Origin: Clostridiales bacterium UBA1738
GTDB lineage: Bacteria > Bacillota > Clostridia > UBA1381
NCBI GenBank assembly: GCA_002315735.1
Contig: DCIA01000004.1
Location: 1-64,000, forward strand
Length of the DNA stretch: 64,000 bases
Reading direction: 5' to 3'
A model generated the notes under the pieces. That model saw only the letters and a program-made list of their open reading frames with translations, made no database searches and was not told the DNA's origin. The translations under genes and the position numbers were made by a program. Position 1 is the stretch's first letter, and each line of letters starts with the position of its first letter. Of the stretch, positions 60,741-64,000 are shown piece after piece.

Positions 60741-60769
60741 ATTATACCATATTATTTAATATTTTTCAA
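60741..60769 (-). promoter_or_regulatory. Promoter of the isomerase-SGNH unit
   Basis: TTGAAA (60764-60769), 17-bp spacer, TATAAT (60741-60746) on the minus strand. Confidence 0.75.
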
Positions 60770-60791
60770 TAAGTTATAAAAACCAGAAAAC

Positions 60792-60817
60792 AAAAAAGCG
60801 ACCAATATTTGATCGCT
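60792..60817 (-). terminator. Terminator after the small membrane protein gene
   Basis: AGCGATC-AAATATT-GGTCGCT on the minus strand followed by TTTTTG, immediately after the stop at 60819. Confidence 0.8.
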
Positions 60818-60818
60818 T

Positions 60819-61367
60819 TTAGTTATTATGCTTATTTTGACGTTTAATTTTGTGTTCTAATTTTTTCTCTTCTCTTTTCATATTATTAATAGTTCTTGCC
60901 CTATGGCCTTGTCCTATTCTTGCAAAAGTCATCACAATAAAGTAGAATAAAAACGTAACCGGTATAGAAACAAATTTAGAAGTAAACCCTAAAATGTAAG
61001 ATGTTTTTGCCGCACAAAAGAAGAAAGTATATATTGGCTCCGGCACAAAAAAATAACCGACAATATTGATTGCAAACAGCAACAAAATTACTATTGTATT
61101 CACCTTAAAATATGTTAAATCCCCTCGAATATGTCTTCTATGTTTTCTCATAAAAAAGAACTCAACTGTAAGGATTACCAAAAAAGTCAATAAAACAAAC
61201 ATTTTGCTAAATCTTATAGTGGTACTAACATTAATTTGTGTATAGAAGAGTACCATTAAAAAATTACCTACAAACCAAACGATAAACGCTTGAAATAAAC
61301 GAATATTAATATATGTGAGTCCTTTAACTTGATTTGCATATAATTTATTTTGATTTTTATAACTCAT
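60819..61367 (-). CDS. Small membrane protein of unknown function
   Basis: 182 residues. A polar start (MSYKNQNKLYANQVKGLTYI) is followed by about five membrane segments (near 25-45, 52-72, 85-105, 115-135 and 140-160) and a very basic tail (NNMKREEKKLEHKIKRQNK). The ATG at 61367 follows GGAGGG; a longer in-frame version has no site. It is 95 bp after the flavodoxin-like gene. I do not recognise the family. Confidence 0.6.
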   Translation of the reverse strand: MSYKNQNKLYANQVKGLTYINIRLFQAFIVWFVGNFLMVLFYTQINVSTTIRFSKMFVLLTFLVILTVEFFFMRKHRRHIRGDLTYFKVNTIVILLLFAINIVGYFFVPEPIYTFFFCAAKTSYILGFTSKFVSIPVTFLFYFIVMTFARIGQGHRARTINNMKREEKKLEHKIKRQNKHNN

Positions 61368-61462
61368 AATACCCTCCAAATTATGTTTTAGTAAAAAAAC
61401 GGAACAGCAATTTTTCACTTGTCCCGAGATTGTAAAAGCCGACCAATAAAGATATCCGATTA

Positions 61463-62161
61463 TCACCAGGGTTTACCTGTTACATAACCTTTTTTATACC
61501 AATAGTTATCATCAACCTCTGCCATTTTTCTGCCCTTATGAAACAAACGATAAATATAAAATATAGTCTTTACCCTAATTGATGGTGTTACATTGTCACT
61601 TGATTTTTTTATTTTTATAACTGTCCTGTCTACTTTTTTATATATTCTTCTCATAAAGTGTTCCGGCATATTATTCCAATCGTATCCCCATACACCCTGT
61701 TTAATATAGTGCGTTCTTCCAACTCCCCAATAATTCATACTGTCCTTAATATCTTTAACTGTGGATTTCATACCCCCGCCCGCAGCACTTGTAACAATGA
61801 GTGCTTGTTTTTTCATAAAAGATAAATCAGGACTGTGAACAATCCAACGATATCCGAAATGGTCGAGAAGTGTTTTAATTTGTCCGGGAGTATGATAAAC
61901 ATATGATGGTGAACAAAATATAATAAGCTTCGATTTTTCCATTGCATCAATTATCTTTTTTATATATTCATATCCACCGCATTTTTCGGGATGACCTCCG
62001 AAACAAGCATAACACCCAACACACATATGAGGCATATCTTGAGGAAGATAAAATTCATATAATTCATCGCCGCAACGAAGCTTGTCAATCACTAAATGTG
62101 CAATTCCGAAAGTAACCGATTTTGTTTTTCTTTTGTTGGGATAAAATATTGTTATATTCAT
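61463..62161 (-). CDS. Flavodoxin-like NAD(P)H-dependent oxidoreductase
   Basis: 232 residues. FMN-binding flavodoxin fold: NITIFYPNKRKTKSVTFGIA (phosphate loop), HMCVGCYACFGGHPEKCGG (Cys-rich, clostridial type), IIFCSPSYVYHTPGQIKTLLDHFGYRW (FMN contact). The C-terminal part is basic and rich in Arg/Lys. Electron donor and substrate are unknown. The ATG at 62161 follows GGGGTGG. It lies behind the Rrf2 gene. Confidence 0.82.
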   Translation of the reverse strand: MNITIFYPNKRKTKSVTFGIAHLVIDKLRCGDELYEFYLPQDMPHMCVGCYACFGGHPEKCGGYEYIKKIIDAMEKSKLIIFCSPSYVYHTPGQIKTLLDHFGYRWIVHSPDLSFMKKQALIVTSAAGGGMKSTVKDIKDSMNYWGVGRTHYIKQGVWGYDWNNMPEHFMRRIYKKVDRTVIKIKKSSDNVTPSIRVKTIFYIYRLFHKGRKMAEVDDNYWYKKGYVTGKPW

Positions 62162-62230
62162 AATTTCCACCCCTTATTATTATCATTTAAAGAAATCTAC
62201 GCTCCATCGCTATGCATCGGCATAAATAGC

Positions 62231-62627
62231 TTACAACAAATCCTCTAAAGTCTTATTATCAAAAAACTGAACAATTAATTTGTGGAGTTCATCCCACATT
62301 TTTATAGTGTGGCAAATATTTTTTTTAGGACATTCATTTGTCGCTGTAGACAAACATGAAACAGGCGCTAAATTTCCTTCTGTAAGTTTTAGTATATCTC
62401 CAATTATATAATCTTTTGGTTGTTTTGTTAAACGATATCCGCCACCATTTCCATGGACACCCTCAATCAAATTGTTTTTTTGTTAATACAGGCAAAATTC
62501 TTTCTAAATATTTAAGTGATATACCTTGTCTTTCGGCCACTTCCTTCATAGGGATATACTTTTCTTTTCCGTTTTGAGCTAAGTCAATCATGACTCTTAT
62601 TGCATATCTGCCCCTTGTAGAAATCAT
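62231..62627 (-). pseudogene. Rrf2-family regulator (IscR/CymR-like), frameshifted
   Basis: The start MISTRGRYAIRVMIDLAQNGK with AAGGAG upstream, then ...SLKYLERILPVLTK, is a normal Rrf2 HTH. At the A7 run (62475-62481 on the plus strand, as T7) the frame breaks; the next frame continues NLIEGVHGNGGGYRLTKQ to the C-terminus at 62231. Removing one A restores the full 131-codon protein. The region SCLSTATNECPKKNIC holds three Cys that could bind an Fe-S cluster. Overlaps the mnmA end region by none; start is 3 bp after its stop. It could be an assembly error. Confidence 0.75.
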
Positions 62628-62629
62628 AA

Positions 62630-63707
62630 TCATTCTCCTTCTATTATTGTTCCGCCGCCTAAGACTGTGTCATTATCATATAACACACAAGCCTGACCGG
62701 GCGTTATTGCCCTTTGCTTCTCTTCAAAAACGATGCGAATAGTTTTATCGTCTATTATATTCACGGTACAATTCTGTTCTTCTTGTCTATATCTAATTTT
62801 TGCTTTGCATCGAAATTCATTCTGTGGCACTTCACCGCTTACCCAATTAAAATCCGATACAACTGCTTCATATGATAACAAATCACTTTTATCGCCTAAA
62901 ACAACATTTCCGGAATCAGGACAAATTTTACAAACATAATATGGTTTATCCGATGATATTCCCAATCCTTTTCTTTGCCCGATTGTATAATTAATTATAC
63001 CATTATTTTTTCCTATAATCAACCCATCCTTTGTTACGAAATTCCCCTTTATTAAATCTTTATTTGTGTTTTTTTTAATCACGCTTGCATAATCACCATT
63101 TGGGGCAAAGCAAATATCCTGGCTGTCAGGCTTATTTGCATTTACAAAATCATTGTCATTTGCTATCTTCCTAACTTCACTTTTTTTCAAACAACCAAGC
63201 GGAAATTTCAAATGTGCAAGTTGCTCTTGGGTTAAAGAGTACAAAACATAACTTTGGTCTTTTGTACTGTCCACCGCTTTTTTTAAAACAAATTTTCCAT
63301 TTTCAACTTCAATTCTCGCATAGTGGCCTGTTACAATATATTCACAGTCTAAAACCCTTGCTCTATCAAAAAGCTTATCAATTTTCATATACCGATTACA
63401 GTCAATACAAGGATTTGGTGTTATTCCCTTTTCATAACTCGCAACAATTTTTTTTAATTATCTTTTCGTAAAAATCTTCTGTAAAATTAAATACATAATA
63501 ATTCATTCCAAGATTAAAGGCAACACTTCTTGCGTCTTCAATATCTTCAAGCGAACAACAAGTATGTTCTTTTTTTATCCCTATATCTTCATTTTGAAAT
63601 AGTTTCATAGTGCATCCGATACACTCATATCCACTATCAACCATTATTTTTGCAGCAATCGACGAATCCACTCCACCACTCATGGCTATTAACGCTTTTT
63701 TATTCAT
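62630..63707 (-). pseudogene. mnmA: tRNA 2-thiouridylase MnmA, frameshifted
   Basis: The 5' part (63707-63456) has IAMSGGVDSSIAAKIM (PP-loop) and the catalytic-Cys-region start; the frame ends at an A8 run (63448-63455 on the plus strand, as T8). The next frame goes on VASYEKGITPNPCIDCNRYMKI, then GHYARIEV, KDQSYVLYSLTQEQ, NKPDSQDICF (catalytic Cys) and GQRKGLG to the end at 62630. Removing one A joins both into about 358 residues, the normal length. MnmA makes s2U34 in tRNA with sulfur from NifS-type enzymes and is rarely lost, so an assembly error is likely. Confidence 0.85.
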
Positions 63708-63752
63708 AGGAGTATCTCTTTTCTTAATTTATATGAAAAATATCACGTACAA

Positions 63753-63786
63753 ATATCCGACACTTATAATTTGTGATGTCGGATAT
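63753..63786 (-). terminator. Terminator after cysK
   Basis: ATATCCGACA / TGTCGGATAT, a 10-bp stem on the minus strand between cysK and mnmA. The T-run is short (TTTG). Confidence 0.55.
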
Positions 63787-63791
63787 CTTCT

Positions 63792-64000
63792 TTATTCTGT
63801 GAATAATGGTGTAGATAAATATCTATCACCGGTATCAGGAAGTAAAACCACAATCGTCTTACCTTCGTTTTCAGGACGTTTTGCAAGTTCAATTGCCGCA
63901 TAAGTTGCAGCACCTGATGAAATGCCAACCAAAACTCCTTCTTTTTTACCGATTAGTTTGCCTGTTGCGAATGCATCCTCATTTGAAACAGGGATTATTT
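63792..64000 (-). CDS. cysK: Cysteine synthase A, C-terminal end (cut by window edge)
   Basis: The last 68 codons of a frame that continues beyond the window: SNEDAFATGKLIGKKEGVLV, GISSGAATYAAIELAKRPEN, and PDTGDRYLSTPLFTE at the end match the C-terminus of O-acetylserine sulfhydrylase (CysK). It makes cysteine from O-acetylserine and sulfide. Its position ahead of mnmA and an Rrf2 gene fits a cysteine/sulfur-transfer neighbourhood. Confidence 0.92.
   Translation of the reverse strand, partial: IIPVSNEDAFATGKLIGKKEGVLVGISSGAATYAAIELAKRPENEGKTIVVLLPDTGDRYLSTPLFTE

Overview
The window is low-GC DNA from a spore-forming member of the Clostridia (Bacillota). The evidence is the spoIIAA-spoIIAB-sigF operon, a clostridial set of NifS/NifU, Rrf2, ECF vitamin-transport and DUF5711 genes, AT-rich codon use, strong AAGGAGG-type ribosome binding sites and TTGACA-N17-TATAAT promoters. 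I cannot name the genus. Most genes lie on the minus strand.

Layout, left to right. 1-18.8 kb is core genome on the minus strand: a partial tRNA-Ser, DUF711/ACT proteins, rlmB, the hom-lysC pair, the acpP-rnc-radical SAM-smc-ftsY cluster, nifS-nifU, tmcAL (plus strand), a PLP lyase with a putative metal exporter, a radical SAM activase-like gene (plus strand) and ychF. 18.8-30.9 kb is an integrated element of about 12.06 kb. It is bounded by a 19-bp direct repeat, one copy at the first codons of ychF and the other just after guaA, so the ancestral order was guaA-ychF and the element entered at the ychF start codon. It carries a Tn916-type integrase and excisionase with phased arm-type repeats at both ends, a second tyrosine recombinase flanked by two copies of a structured leader or small-RNA unit, a small peptide plus HTH regulator, MFS and AEC transporters, deletion-scarred gene fragments, and a defence-like block (Mrr-type endonuclease, Bro-N/Fic protein, AbiEi-like DUF6088 regulator with its own operator-promoter). 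No relaxase or conjugation genes are visible.

30.9-48.4 kb returns to core genes: guaA with a terminator hairpin at the very start of its leader, a sporulation-type DD-carboxypeptidase, a long rho-cvpA-like-DUF5711-truA-ecfT-ecfA-ecfA-methyltransferase-ECF S operon, an RluA-type pseudouridine synthase, an AlaX-like editing protein, an NhaC-family transporter under a lysine riboswitch, the spoIIA operon and an SSB-like protein. 48.5-56.1 kb is plus-strand core: valS, folC, dxs-tlyA-ispE and tRNA-Leu. 56.1-60.8 kb is a small carbohydrate-related group (GH30, polysaccharide deacetylase, SGNH hydrolase, TIM-barrel isomerase). 60.8-64 kb holds a membrane protein, a flavodoxin-like oxidoreductase, an Rrf2 regulator, mnmA and the end of cysK.

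Three genes between 58.5 and 63.7 kb (a membrane protein, rrf2 and mnmA) each have a one-base frameshift in a poly-A run. This suggests either assembly errors or real slippage or decay there. The most interesting parts are the element inserted at the ychF start, the duplicated structured RNA unit around its second recombinase, and the DUF6088-Fic operon. All family names come from recognising motifs by eye; no database search was run.
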